A stretch of DNA of 64,000 bases. Origin: Stenotrophomonas indicatrix. Lineage in GTDB: Bacteria; Pseudomonadota; Gammaproteobacteria; Xanthomonadales; Xanthomonadaceae. Each line of letters starts with the position of its first letter. The stretch's first letter is position 1. The position numbers and the translations under genes are program-made. Shown here piece after piece: positions 1-8,135 of the stretch. The notes under the pieces are model-generated. The model worked only from the letters and a program-made list of their open reading frames with translations. It was not told the origin of the DNA and ran no database searches. The stretch covers positions 4,462,001 through 4,526,000 of the forward strand of contig CP168152.1 in NCBI GenBank assembly GCA_041545745.1. Reading direction: 5' to 3'.

Positions 1-106
1 ATCACGGTGGCGGCGCATTGATGAGCGCAATGCACCGTTGCCGGCATGCACACGGCCCCTGCCCTACCCTCTGCAATCACCTCCTTCCCCCGCTTTGGAG
101 TTCCCC

Positions 107-916
107 ATGACTGTCCCCGCTTTCGGCCTTGGCACCTTCCGCCTGAAAGACCAGACCGTGATCGACTCGGTGCGCAACGCACTGGACGTCGGCTACCGCG
201 CCATCGACACCGCGCAGATCTACGGCAACGAAGCCGAGGTCGGCCAGGCCATCGCCGAGTCCGGCGTGCCGCGTGACGAGATCTACCTGACCACCAAGGT
301 GTGGATCACCGAGTTCAAGCGCGACGCACTGCTGGCGAGCCTGCGCACCAGCCTGGGAAAGCTGCGCACCGACCATGTCGACCTGGCGCTGATCCACTGG
401 CCGTCGCCGAACGACAAGGTCGATACGCCGATGGAGGAGTACCTGACCGCGCTGGCTGAAGCCAAGGCGCAGGGGCTGACCCGCGAGATTGGCATCTCCA
501 ACTTCACCATCGCCCAGACCCGCAAGGCGATTGAGATCCTCGGTGCCGATGCGATCGCCACCAACCAGGTAGAGATCCACCCGTACCTGCAGAACCGCCT
601 GCTAGTGAAGTTCCTGCAGGACAACGGCATCCACGTCACCGCGTACATGAGCCTGGCCTATGGCGAGGTGACCAAGGACCCGGTGATCCAGGCCATCGCC
701 GGCCGCCATCAGGCCAGCCCGGCACAGATCGCACTGGCGTGGGCGCTGCAGCAGGACTACGCGGTCATTCCGTCGTCGACCAAGCGCGAGAACCTGGCCA
801 GCAACCTGGAAGCGGCAGCGATCCGCCTGACCGAGGACGACATGGCCCAGATCGCCAAGCTGGACCGCGGCCATCGCCTGGCCAATCCGGAAGGCATTGC
901 GCCGGCTTGGGATTGA
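107..916 (+). CDS. dkgB: 2,5-diketo-D-gluconate reductase B-type aldo/keto reductase
   Basis: A 269-residue cytosolic NADPH-dependent aldo/keto reductase that reduces small carbonyls such as methylglyoxal and 2,5-diketo-gluconate. The AKR barrel is complete: [10 protein letters not shown] at the N-terminus, DTAQIYGNE carrying the catalytic Asp and Tyr, TTKVW with the Lys, LIHWPSPND with the His, and the cofactor segment [11 protein letters not shown] near the C-terminus. Length and sequence follow E. coli DkgB closely from end to end. I chose the ATG at 107 because a GGAG lies 6 bases upstream and the family starts there; the 23 codons upstream are proline-rich and unlike the family. A GTAG palindrome follows the stop. 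Confidence 0.93.
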   Translation: MTVPAFGLGTFRLKDQTVIDSVRNALDVGYRAIDTAQIYGNEAEVGQAIAESGVPRDEIYLTTKVWITEFKRDALLASLRTSLGKLRTDHVDLALIHWPSPNDKVDTPMEEYLTALAEAKAQGLTREIGISNFTIAQTRKAIEILGADAIATNQVEIHPYLQNRLLVKFLQDNGIHVTAYMSLAYGEVTKDPVIQAIAGRHQASPAQIALAWALQQDYAVIPSSTKRENLASNLEAAAIRLTEDDMAQIAKLDRGHRLANPEGIAPAWD

Positions 917-925
917 TCTGATGTT

Positions 926-955
926 GTAGAGCCGAGCCCACGCTCGGCTCTCTAC
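926..955. repeat. SMAG-type GTAG palindrome
   Basis: GTAGAGCCGAGC, loop CCAC, then GCTCGGCTC and a terminal CTAC. The 9-bp perfect stem and the GTAG/CTAC ends match the REP-like SMAG elements of S. maltophilia. It lies between two convergent genes and could stop or stabilise both transcripts; its right end overlaps the kinase stop codon at 952-954. Confidence 0.75.
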
Positions 956-2706
956 AGGGCGGTGCACGGCGCGGCGCCGCTCGCAACATCGCGCAGATTG
1001 TTCAGAACCTCCTGCACCTCCAGGGGCTTGCACAGGAATCCGGCTGCGCCCAAGGCCTGCGCCCGCTCGATCACCTGCACGCGGGTATCCGCACTCATCA
1101 CCAGGACAGGCGGTGGAGCAGGCAACTGCCCGATCATCTCCAACACCTCCCAGCCGCTGCAACCGGGCATGTGCAGATCCAGCAGCACGACATCAGGCGC
1201 CAGCGCTTCAATTGCCTCCTGCGCCTCACGTCCATCACCCCGACAACTGATGCGATGTCCGGCGCAATCCAGCAGCTTCTCGACCACCTGTCGATTGGTC
1301 TCCACGTCCTCGAACAACAGGCAATGCAGAGACCTCACAGAGGCCGAATGATCCTGCAGCAACCGGTCCAGTGAAGGTGCCGCTGGTGCCTCTTCGGCGA
1401 CAGGCACCGTGAAGCGCCACACGAAGAGTCCGCCACCCGACACGCTGCGGCCGACCTCGACCGATCCGTTCATGGCGTCCGATATCCAGCGCACAATGTA
1501 GAGGCCCAGCCCAACGCCCTGCTCGCAACGAGCCTCGCCTTCACTGAGCTGGACGAAGGGCGAAAAGATCGAAGCACGATCCTTTTCATCGATTCCGTTG
1601 CCCGAATCAGATACTGCAATACGCACATCCCAGTTCGAACCGCTACGCACAGCCCGCACGGCAACATCTGCCTGGCTGCCCATCGGACTGAACTTGATGG
1701 CATTGCCAACCAGATTGGTGATGACCTGCTCGATCCGGCCAGCATCGGCCAGCATCCAGATGGCGCTGGTATCCCCATCGACACGAAGAACGACCCCTTT
1801 GTCGGCGGCGCAGGGTTCGCAGCTGGCCAGCATCGCATCGAGAATGGACGCCAGTGAGCAAGCCTCCGAACGAAGCTGGAGCGCTCCGCCATCAATACTG
1901 GCTACATCAAGTACGTCGTCGATACGGTTACGGAGCGCACGGGCGTTCTTTGCAACAACGTCCAATGCGCGGCGCTGGGCCTGCGCGATGTCATCAACCT
2001 CCATCAACTGGATACCGTTGATGATCGCGTTCAGCGGCGTACGCAGTTCATGGCTCATGGCGCCGACGAAGCGCCCCTGCGCGCTGCGTGACGCGACGGC
2101 CTTCAGCGCGATGTCCCGCATCGCGGCCACCATCGCAGCGACCACGGCGGGCAACAGAATGGTCAAGCACAGCGCGTAGGCAAGGTAGGCAGGACGAGAG
2201 ATCCAGTAACCATCCGGAGCGGCCGACAGCAGTGCGATCGTCGTGGCAGCGATTGCCGGCACAATCGCTCTGCGTCCGTAGATGGCCGTTGCAGCGATCA
2301 CCAGGAAGGGCAGGATCGCGTTCAGCGCCATCAGCAGGATGAACGCAGGTGCGACCTGCGCGCCGATCATCACCAGGCTGAGTACCAGGCCTGCTGCATC
2401 ACGCCACTGCGTGCCTCGATCCGGGAAGCGGTTGATCCACAGCGCCCATGCGCAGGCGACCGCAAACAGCACGATGGACGCGGGTAGTACATGCACCGCC
2501 TCGTTCACAAGAACAGGTTGTGGCCCCTTCGTCCAGAGATAGCACCAGAGTACGACCAGAGCCTGCAACAGCACCCTTATCCAGCTTGCGCGCGGCTCCT
2601 GCAGGCAGGACAGCAGCAGACAAAGGCGATGCATTCCCAGCGACCGTGCGGCGCGAAGCAACGCAGTGGGTTCAGCGTTTGCGAAGGGAGTGTCCGAATA
2701 TGGCAT
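952..2706 (-). CDS. Membrane hybrid sensor histidine kinase with C-terminal receiver
   Basis: A 584-residue inner-membrane hybrid kinase. Roughly residues 40-200 hold several hydrophobic segments with no large periplasmic domain, so it probably senses within or at the membrane. HisKA follows with the H box MSHELRTPLN (phosphorylated His about residue 219), then an HATPase with N, G1 and G2 boxes (NLVGNAIKF, DSGNGI, GVGLGLYI). A receiver domain starts near 463 with DVVLLDLHMPG (phospho-acceptor Asp about 510) and a conserved KPL Lys. It has no Hpt domain; a separate Hpt protein ends 1 base before its start, suggesting a phosphorelay between the two. I chose the ATG at 2706 for its AAGGAG. No output response regulator is adjacent, so the target is unknown. 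Confidence 0.88.
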   Translation of the reverse strand: MPYSDTPFANAEPTALLRAARSLGMHRLCLLLSCLQEPRASWIRVLLQALVVLWCYLWTKGPQPVLVNEAVHVLPASIVLFAVACAWALWINRFPDRGTQWRDAAGLVLSLVMIGAQVAPAFILLMALNAILPFLVIAATAIYGRRAIVPAIAATTIALLSAAPDGYWISRPAYLAYALCLTILLPAVVAAMVAAMRDIALKAVASRSAQGRFVGAMSHELRTPLNAIINGIQLMEVDDIAQAQRRALDVVAKNARALRNRIDDVLDVASIDGGALQLRSEACSLASILDAMLASCEPCAADKGVVLRVDGDTSAIWMLADAGRIEQVITNLVGNAIKFSPMGSQADVAVRAVRSGSNWDVRIAVSDSGNGIDEKDRASIFSPFVQLSEGEARCEQGVGLGLYIVRWISDAMNGSVEVGRSVSGGGLFVWRFTVPVAEEAPAAPSLDRLLQDHSASVRSLHCLLFEDVETNRQVVEKLLDCAGHRISCRGDGREAQEAIEALAPDVVLLDLHMPGCSGWEVLEMIGQLPAPPPVLVMSADTRVQVIERAQALGAAGFLCKPLEVQEVLNNLRDVASGAAPCTAL

Positions 2707-2707
2707 C

Positions 2708-3112
2708 TCAGTCTCCTTGCAGGCGCAGAGATACATGATGGCGGCGCAGAAGGCGCTGTGCGGCGCCGGCCACAGCACAACAACGAGGCGCGATCGATTC
2801 CATCGGCGCGCCCATGCGCAGCGTTTCGCTCAGCTCATCGCAGGCATGGGCAATCACGGAACTGCCCAGTGCAGCAGTGACACTCTTCAGGGCGTGCACC
2901 CGGACGATGGCGGCTTCGGTGTCGCACCCCAGTCCCGCCGCGGTCTCGGCTATCCAACAGGAAATTGCCTCATCAATGCTCGCAATGAACGCCCCCAGCT
3001 GATCCGGCGCAACCCTCGCCACCAACCGCAGCATGGCTTGCTCACCTATTTCAGGTGTCGCATCGCTGCACATCCGCGGACATTGCCCTGCCCTTTGGAT
3101 CGTCTGCTCCAT
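2708..3112 (-). CDS. Stand-alone Hpt phosphotransfer protein
   Basis: A 134-residue cytosolic histidine-containing phosphotransfer protein. The signature VHALKS at residues 72-77 supplies the phospho-accepting His73 and the conserved Lys and Ser of the Hpt helix; the rest is helical with an N-terminal region compatible with a four-helix bundle. The stop codon is 1 base from the start of the hybrid kinase, so the two are translationally coupled and the Hpt probably receives phosphate from the kinase receiver. A GGGAGAG sequence lies upstream of the ATG. The final target regulator is not in this window. Confidence 0.82.
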   Translation of the reverse strand: MEQTIQRAGQCPRMCSDATPEIGEQAMLRLVARVAPDQLGAFIASIDEAISCWIAETAAGLGCDTEAAIVRVHALKSVTAALGSSVIAHACDELSETLRMGAPMESIAPRCCAVAGAAQRLLRRHHVSLRLQGD

Positions 3113-3214
3113 TGAGTCTCTCCCAAGTCGCGAATGGCATAGCTACATCTCACTCACATCAGTCCAGAGCGGTCCGCGACACCGTCATTTGCGACAGGCC
3201 TCGGGACTGCTCGG

Positions 3215-3352
3215 CTATCGCATTCGTTCGTGTATCTGCCGGGAAATGCCCGGAAACCACTGGCCAAGCCAGTAACCGAGGCCGATTGCGAGCAGCACGC
3301 CGGCCAGAATGATCAGCACCCTCAGCCAATGTGACAGCCGCATCAGATCCAT
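3215..3352 (-). CDS. Possible small single-span membrane protein (45 aa)
   Basis: A short frame starting MDLMRLSHWLRVLIILAGVL, continuing with a hydrophobic stretch that reaches GYWLGQW and ending ISRQIHERMR. The pattern is a basic N-terminus, one roughly 20-residue transmembrane helix and a basic tail, as in many bacterial microproteins. An in-frame upstream ATG at 3364 would give 49 residues. Neither start has a strong Shine-Dalgarno sequence, which keeps confidence low. It sits upstream of the Hpt-kinase pair in the same direction and divergent from the YdcF-like gene. Confidence 0.4.
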   Translation of the reverse strand: MDLMRLSHWLRVLIILAGVLLAIGLGYWLGQWFPGISRQIHERMR

Positions 3353-3421
3353 GGCATCAAGCATGCGCACACCGATGCGCTAGCGCCATCGGACTACGTT
3401 CAAATTGCCAGCGGAGGTGCT

Positions 3422-4198
3422 GTGCTGATTCTGATATTCCTCTCTCTGCTGCTCGGTGCCGGTTTGGTGCGTTGGCATCCTCGAGCAGCCACTTTGTTCG
3501 CCCTTCCAGCAATCGCGGCGCTGACCACCAGCGTTTCACCGGTGACGCAGAAGCTGCTCGATCGTACCCACAGCCTGCCAACGATGGCGCCGGAGGAGAC
3601 GGGCCGGAACACGCTCATCGTGCTGCTCGGTGCGGGCATCCAGGGCAATGGTCATCAAGCGCGGCCTGGGCTGGGCGGATACAGTCGGCTGCTGACCGCA
3701 GCGCAGCGCTTCCATCGCTGCCGGCAACTGGACGGAACCTGCAGGGTGCTGGTCAGTGGCGGTGCACCGTCTCCAGGCCTGGACAGCGAAGCCAATGTCT
3801 ATGCGCGCGAACTGATTGACCTGGGCATCCCTGCCGCCGCCATCCTGCTGGAGGACGCCAGCGCGAACACCTGGCAGAACGCACGCAACAGCAGCGCGCT
3901 GATCGCAAAGGAGCACGCATCCCACGTGCTGCTGGTGACTTCTGGCCTGCACCTGCCGCGCAGCCTGCTCTACTTCCGGCACTTTGGCGTGACCGCCGAG
4001 GGGGTGGCCAGCGATCAGATCCGTGCCATGCCCGGCTGGCTTCCCTCAACCTTCAATCTACTGCTGGTCGAAGTGATGCTGCACGAGCGCATCGGCGTGC
4101 TGCGCTACCACGCCTACAACAGACTGGGGTGGAACGAACCGCCGATGCCCCCGACCCACCTCAATCCGCAGACAACCACCCACGCATCGCCGCACTGA
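3422..4198 (+). CDS. YdcF-like DUF218 protein
   Basis: A 258-residue protein with an N-terminal membrane anchor (LILIFLSLLLGAGLV) followed by a DUF218/YdcF domain. Family marks are LIVLLGAGIQG, the substrate-loop region GGYSRLLTAAQ, LVSGG, EANVYARELIDLGIPAAAILLEDASANTWQNA and LLVTSGLHLPRS. Members bind nucleotide-like ligands or act in envelope metabolism (ElyC, SanA), but the precise role is rarely known. The start is GTG at 3422 with GGAGG 4 bases upstream. The last 38 bases overlap the convergent hydrolase gene on the other strand. Confidence 0.85.
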   Translation: MLILIFLSLLLGAGLVRWHPRAATLFALPAIAALTTSVSPVTQKLLDRTHSLPTMAPEETGRNTLIVLLGAGIQGNGHQARPGLGGYSRLLTAAQRFHRCRQLDGTCRVLVSGGAPSPGLDSEANVYARELIDLGIPAAAILLEDASANTWQNARNSSALIAKEHASHVLLVTSGLHLPRSLLYFRHFGVTAEGVASDQIRAMPGWLPSTFNLLLVEVMLHERIGVLRYHAYNRLGWNEPPMPPTHLNPQTTTHASPH

Positions 4199-4862
4199 CT
4201 TCATCCGGCTTTTCCATCGGTGCCAGATGCCCACAATCGGGCACCACCACCAGCTGCGAATGCGGCACCAGCGCGTGTATCTCTTCGCTCACCGCCAACG
4301 GCGTGATGCGGTCGTTCGCACCACAGACGATCAGCAGCGGATCGCGGTAGCCGGCCAGCACGTCGTGGCCGTCGCTGCGTTCCAGCGCGCTCTGGCGCAG
4401 GAATACCTCCGCACCCAACCGCGCGGTCATGTCGCGCACACGCTGCACCAGCACGTAGTCGTCCAGCCGCGAAGCATCGATGTAGCTGCGCATCAGCACA
4501 TCGCCAAAGCCATGGAATTTCCCCGGCAGGCGCACGCTGGCACGCTGGCTGCGGCGCTGTTCGGCACGTTCCGGGGAGTCGGCATGGATCGAGGTGTCGA
4601 TCAGGGCCAGCTGCAGTACACGCTCCGGCGCCGTGCGCAGGATCTGCTGGGCGACGAAGCCGCCCAGTGAGAAACCGGCCAGCGCAAACCGTTCCGGCGC
4701 CTGTGCCAATACATCCTCGGCAACGGCCTGCAGGGTCTCGCCGCGGGTCTGGTCGCCCACGGTGCAGTCGGCGAGATCAGCCAGGTCGGCCAGCTGCGCG
4801 CGCCAGAGTTCGGCATCGTTGAGCAGGCCGGGGAGGAGGAGCAGGGGAATACGGTCGGTCAT
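4161..4862 (-). CDS. Alpha/beta-hydrolase
   Basis: A 233-residue alpha/beta-hydrolase. The nucleophile elbow is GFSLGG with Ser65, the acid is in [10 protein letters not shown], and the catalytic His is in [12 protein letters not shown], so the triad is complete. There is no signal peptide, so it is cytosolic. The lid region carries many charged residues. Relatives include BioH-like and MhpC-like esterases, but the substrate cannot be read from the sequence and there is no biotin operon next to it. The C-terminal coding end overlaps the convergent YdcF-like gene by 38 bases. Confidence 0.85.
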   Translation of the reverse strand: MTDRIPLLLLPGLLNDAELWRAQLADLADLADCTVGDQTRGETLQAVAEDVLAQAPERFALAGFSLGGFVAQQILRTAPERVLQLALIDTSIHADSPERAEQRRSQRASVRLPGKFHGFGDVLMRSYIDASRLDDYVLVQRVRDMTARLGAEVFLRQSALERSDGHDVLAGYRDPLLIVCGANDRITPLAVSEEIHALVPHSQLVVVPDCGHLAPMEKPDEVSAAMRGWLSAD

Positions 4863-4907
4863 CCGGGTATTGTGGCGCCTTCAAACCCACAACACGACCA
4901 GACACCG

Positions 4908-5288
4908 ATGGCCGATCCCTACAACAGTGGCACTCCCACCACCTCCGCAGCGCGCTTCGATGATTCGATGGTGACCACCGCCTTCGAGCTGCCCGGCTAC
5001 CGCATCGTCCGCAACCTGGGCGTGGTGCGCGGCATCACCGTGCGCTCGCGCTCGATCGTGGGCAACTTCCTCGGCGGTATCCAGACGATCTTCGGCGGCA
5101 ACATCACCATCTACACCGAGCTGTGCGAGCAGGCGCGCGAGGAAACCTATCGCGACATGGTCAAGCACGCGCGGCAGCTGGGTGCCAGCGCGGTCATCGG
5201 CATGCGCTACGACGCCACTGATGTGATGACCGGGCTGACCGAAGTGCTGTGCTATGGCACAGCGGTGATGGTCGAGCCGCTGCGTTGA
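4908..5288 (+). CDS. YbjQ-family (UPF0145) protein
   Basis: A 126-residue small cytosolic protein with the YbjQ/UPF0145 signature: [27 protein letters not shown], the glycine-rich [37 protein letters not shown] in essence, and [10 protein letters not shown] at the C-terminus. Family members form pentameric rings of uncertain function, sometimes linked to metal or stress genes. The ATG at 4908 (MADPYNS) fits the family better than a GTG at 4872. No strong ribosome binding site is visible for either. Confidence 0.82.
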   Translation: MADPYNSGTPTTSAARFDDSMVTTAFELPGYRIVRNLGVVRGITVRSRSIVGNFLGGIQTIFGGNITIYTELCEQAREETYRDMVKHARQLGASAVIGMRYDATDVMTGLTEVLCYGTAVMVEPLR

Positions 5289-5300
5289 ATCCGATGTTCC

Positions 5301-5322
5301 GCCGGGCATGGCCCGGCGCTAC
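5301..5322. repeat. SMAG-type GTAG palindrome
   Basis: GCCGGGCATGGCCCGGC followed by GCTAC; read on the minus strand it starts GTAGCGCCGGG. It lies between the convergent YbjQ and acetyltransferase genes. Confidence 0.65.
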
Positions 5323-5336
5323 CGTCAGGGTGACGG

Positions 5337-8063
5337 TCACACCACCGGCGGTACCTCGGGTACCTCCACCTGCTGCACCGGCAGCGTCACCATCATCACC
5401 GTCGGGTCGTCCGGGTCCAGTTTGGTCTTGAAGCCCAGGCTCTGGCACATCGCCAGCATGGTGCTGTTCTCGCGCAGCACCTGGCCTTCCACCACGTCCA
5501 GGCCCAGCCACTTGGCGTACTCGATCATGATCGCCATCAGGCGCCAGCCGATGCCATGGCCCTTCAGGTCCGAGCGGATCAGGATGCCGTACTCGCCGCG
5601 GTGATAATCCGCATCGGCATGCAGTCGCACCGCACCCAGCATCTCACCGGTGCGCGGCTCAATGGCCACCAATGCGATCGAGCGCGCGTAGTCCAGCTGG
5701 GTCAGGCGGGCGATGAACTCGTGGCTGAAGTGCTTGACCGACTGGAAGAAGCGCAGGCGCAGATCCTCATCGCTGACGCGCGCGAAGAACGCGCGGAACA
5801 ACGCGTCATCTTCCGGCCGCACCGGGCGCACGAAGGCGCGACCGCCATCGGACAGTTCGATGGTGCGCTCCCACTCCTTCGGATACGGGAACACGGCGAA
5901 GCGCGGATGGCCACGCCCTTTGTGCAGGATGCGCGACGGCGCAACGGCCACGCGCGCGTCCAGCGCCAGGATGCCCTTGCTGTCGACCAGCAGCGGGTTG
6001 ATGTCCAGCGTGCGCACTTCGGGAATGTCTGCTGCCAGCTGCGCCAGCTTGACCAGCGCCAGCGCCAGCGCGCGCTCGTCGGCCGCTGGCACATCGCCGT
6101 AGGCCTTGAGAATGCGTGAGGCCCGGGTCTGGCCGATCAGCTCGTGGGCCAGGCGCAGGTCCAGCGGGGGCAGCGCCAACGCCTTGTCATTGATGACTTC
6201 CACCGCCGTGCCACCACGACCGACCACGATCACCGGGCCAAACGTGGCGTCGTCGGCGATACCGACGATGAGCTCGCGCGCCTTCGGGCGGACGATGGTC
6301 GGCTGCACCAGCAGGCCGTCGATGCGGGCATCCGGCCGCAGCTGCCGTGCACGGGCAAGGATCGCCTTGGCCGCGCTCTGCACCGCAGGCAACGTCGCCA
6401 GGTTCAGGCGCACGCCATCCACTTCGGATTTGTGCGGAATATCGGGCGACAGGATCTTCAGCGCGACGGTCGCGCCTCGCTCCAGCAGCGGTTGCGCCAG
6501 GTCCATCGCCTCGTGCGCATCGCGCGCGTGCATCACCGGCGCAGAGGGGATGCCGTAGGCCTTCAGCAGTTCATGGGTGGCCAGTGGATCCAGCCAGCCT
6601 TGACCGTTGGCCAGCGCGGCCTCGACCAGCGCACGTGCACGCACGGTGTCCACGCTGAAGTCCTGCGGCAGGCTCGGCGGCGTTTCCATCAACGCGTTCT
6701 GTGCTTCGCGGTAACGCACCAGATGCTGGAAACCGCGCACGGCTTCGGCTTCGGTGGGATAGGTCGGCACGCGTGCCGCGTTGAGGGTAGCGGTGGCCTG
6801 ATCGTCGTTGCCCAACCACACCGCGAATACCGGCTTGTCGCGGTGATGGCGCGGGCGCAGGCCGAGCGTGCGGGTCAGCGCCTGCGCGGCATCGGCCGAG
6901 GAAGTGAACGCCGTGGGCACATTGACCACCAGCACCGCATCGTTCTCGTTGTCGGCCAGCAGTGCCTCGATGGCCGTGGCATAGCGATCACCATCGGCAT
7001 CGACCACGATGTCGACCGGGTTGCTGCGCGACCAGCCCTGCGGCAGTACCGCATCGAGCTTCTGCACGGTGCTGTCGGACAGCTGCGCCAGCGTGCCATG
7101 CAGGGCGATCAGCTGGTCCACCGCCAAGTGGCCGACACCGCCGCCGTTGCTGAGGATGGCCAGGCGACGCCCGGGGAAGGTACCGAGGCGGCCCAGCGAC
7201 TCGGCTGCGGTGAACAGTTCGTCCAGCGCACTCACCCGCAGCAGACCGGCACGGTTGAATGCCGCGCCGTAGACATCATCGGCGCGCGCCAGTGCCTGCA
7301 CGTGGGTATCGGCGCTGCCCGGCTGCACCCGTTCGGCACGCCCGGACTTCACCACCACCACCGGCTTGGCACGCGCAGCGGCACGTGCGGCCGACATGAA
7401 CTTGCGGGCGTCCTTGATCTGCTCGACGTAAAGCAGGATGGCGCGAGTGCGGTAGTCGGTGGCGAAATAGTCCAGCAGGTCGCCGAAGTCCACGTCCATG
7501 GTGTCGCCCAACGAGACCACGGCGGAGAACCCCACCGAACGTGCCACGCCCCACTCCACCAGGGCAGCGGCGATCGCCGAGGATTCGGAGATCAGCGCGA
7601 GGTCGCCGGCCTGCGGGAAATGCGCGGCGATGCTGGCATTGAGCCGTGCATGCGGTGCGATCACACCCAGGCAGTGCGGGCCGAGGATGCGCAGGCCATG
7701 CGCGCGCGCGGCGGCCTCCACCTGTGCCCACGGCGAGCCTGGGCCCTCACCCAGATGCGCGGTGAGGATGATCGCGGCCTGCACGCCACGTTCGGCAGCG
7801 GTGCGCACAACCTGCGGCACGATGGCGGCCGGCGCGGTGATCACCACCAGTTCCGGCACCCAATCCAGGTCCTTCAGCCGCTTTACCGTGCGGATGCCAT
7901 CGATCTCGGCGTGGCGCGGGTTGATCCATGCCACCTTGCCGGGGAAGCCGGTGCCGCGCAGGTTGCGCATCACTGCGCGGCCGGCCGAGCGCTCACGCGG
8001 GCTGCCGCCGATCACCGCGACCGACTGCGGACGGAACACGGACTGCAGGTGGTAGGTACTCAT
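5337..8063 (-). CDS. Acyl-CoA synthetase (ADP-forming)-like / GNAT protein acetyltransferase
   Basis: A 908-residue two-part enzyme like Pat/YfiQ (PatZ), which acetylates lysines of central-metabolism enzymes such as acetyl-CoA synthetase. The first ~700 residues are the NDP-forming acyl-CoA synthetase fold: CoA-binding Rossmann part (SVAVIGGS), ligase part (GPHCLGV, SESSAIA), then an ATP-grasp part (PDARIDGLLVQP, IVVGRGGTAVEV). The last ~180 residues are a GNAT domain (FFQSVKHFSHEFIARLTQLDY, then an acetyl-CoA loop around RSDLKGHGIGWRL). A His (about residue 254, ADTHVQALARADDVY) aligns with the phospho-His of true ADP-forming synthetases, which I recall as lost in E. coli YfiQ. The ATG at 8063 is followed by MSTYHLQSVF. 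Confidence 0.88.
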   Translation of the reverse strand: MSTYHLQSVFRPQSVAVIGGSPRERSAGRAVMRNLRGTGFPGKVAWINPRHAEIDGIRTVKRLKDLDWVPELVVITAPAAIVPQVVRTAAERGVQAAIILTAHLGEGPGSPWAQVEAAARAHGLRILGPHCLGVIAPHARLNASIAAHFPQAGDLALISESSAIAAALVEWGVARSVGFSAVVSLGDTMDVDFGDLLDYFATDYRTRAILLYVEQIKDARKFMSAARAAARAKPVVVVKSGRAERVQPGSADTHVQALARADDVYGAAFNRAGLLRVSALDELFTAAESLGRLGTFPGRRLAILSNGGGVGHLAVDQLIALHGTLAQLSDSTVQKLDAVLPQGWSRSNPVDIVVDADGDRYATAIEALLADNENDAVLVVNVPTAFTSSADAAQALTRTLGLRPRHHRDKPVFAVWLGNDDQATATLNAARVPTYPTEAEAVRGFQHLVRYREAQNALMETPPSLPQDFSVDTVRARALVEAALANGQGWLDPLATHELLKAYGIPSAPVMHARDAHEAMDLAQPLLERGATVALKILSPDIPHKSEVDGVRLNLATLPAVQSAAKAILARARQLRPDARIDGLLVQPTIVRPKARELIVGIADDATFGPVIVVGRGGTAVEVINDKALALPPLDLRLAHELIGQTRASRILKAYGDVPAADERALALALVKLAQLAADIPEVRTLDINPLLVDSKGILALDARVAVAPSRILHKGRGHPRFAVFPYPKEWERTIELSDGGRAFVRPVRPEDDALFRAFFARVSDEDLRLRFFQSVKHFSHEFIARLTQLDYARSIALVAIEPRTGEMLGAVRLHADADYHRGEYGILIRSDLKGHGIGWRLMAIMIEYAKWLGLDVVEGQVLRENSTMLAMCQSLGFKTKLDPDDPTVMMVTLPVQQVEVPEVPPVV

Positions 8064-8093
8064 GTGCCTACGGTACCCAAATTCCGTGGTGAT

Positions 8094-8132
8094 GGGGTCA
8101 GAGCCCTTCGCCTAGCGAAGGGATCCGACCCC
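8094..8132. repeat. GGGGTCAGAGCCC-type intergenic palindrome, copy 1
   Basis: GGGGTCAGAGCCCTTCG, then CTA, then GCGAAGGGATCCGACCCC: a long imperfect hairpin with a perfect CCCTTCG/CGAAGGG core. The same outer arms with different inner arms recur at 11753, 55220 and 56105. It follows the mgtE stop and precedes the acetyltransferase start. Confidence 0.75.
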
Positions 8133-8135
8133 CGC

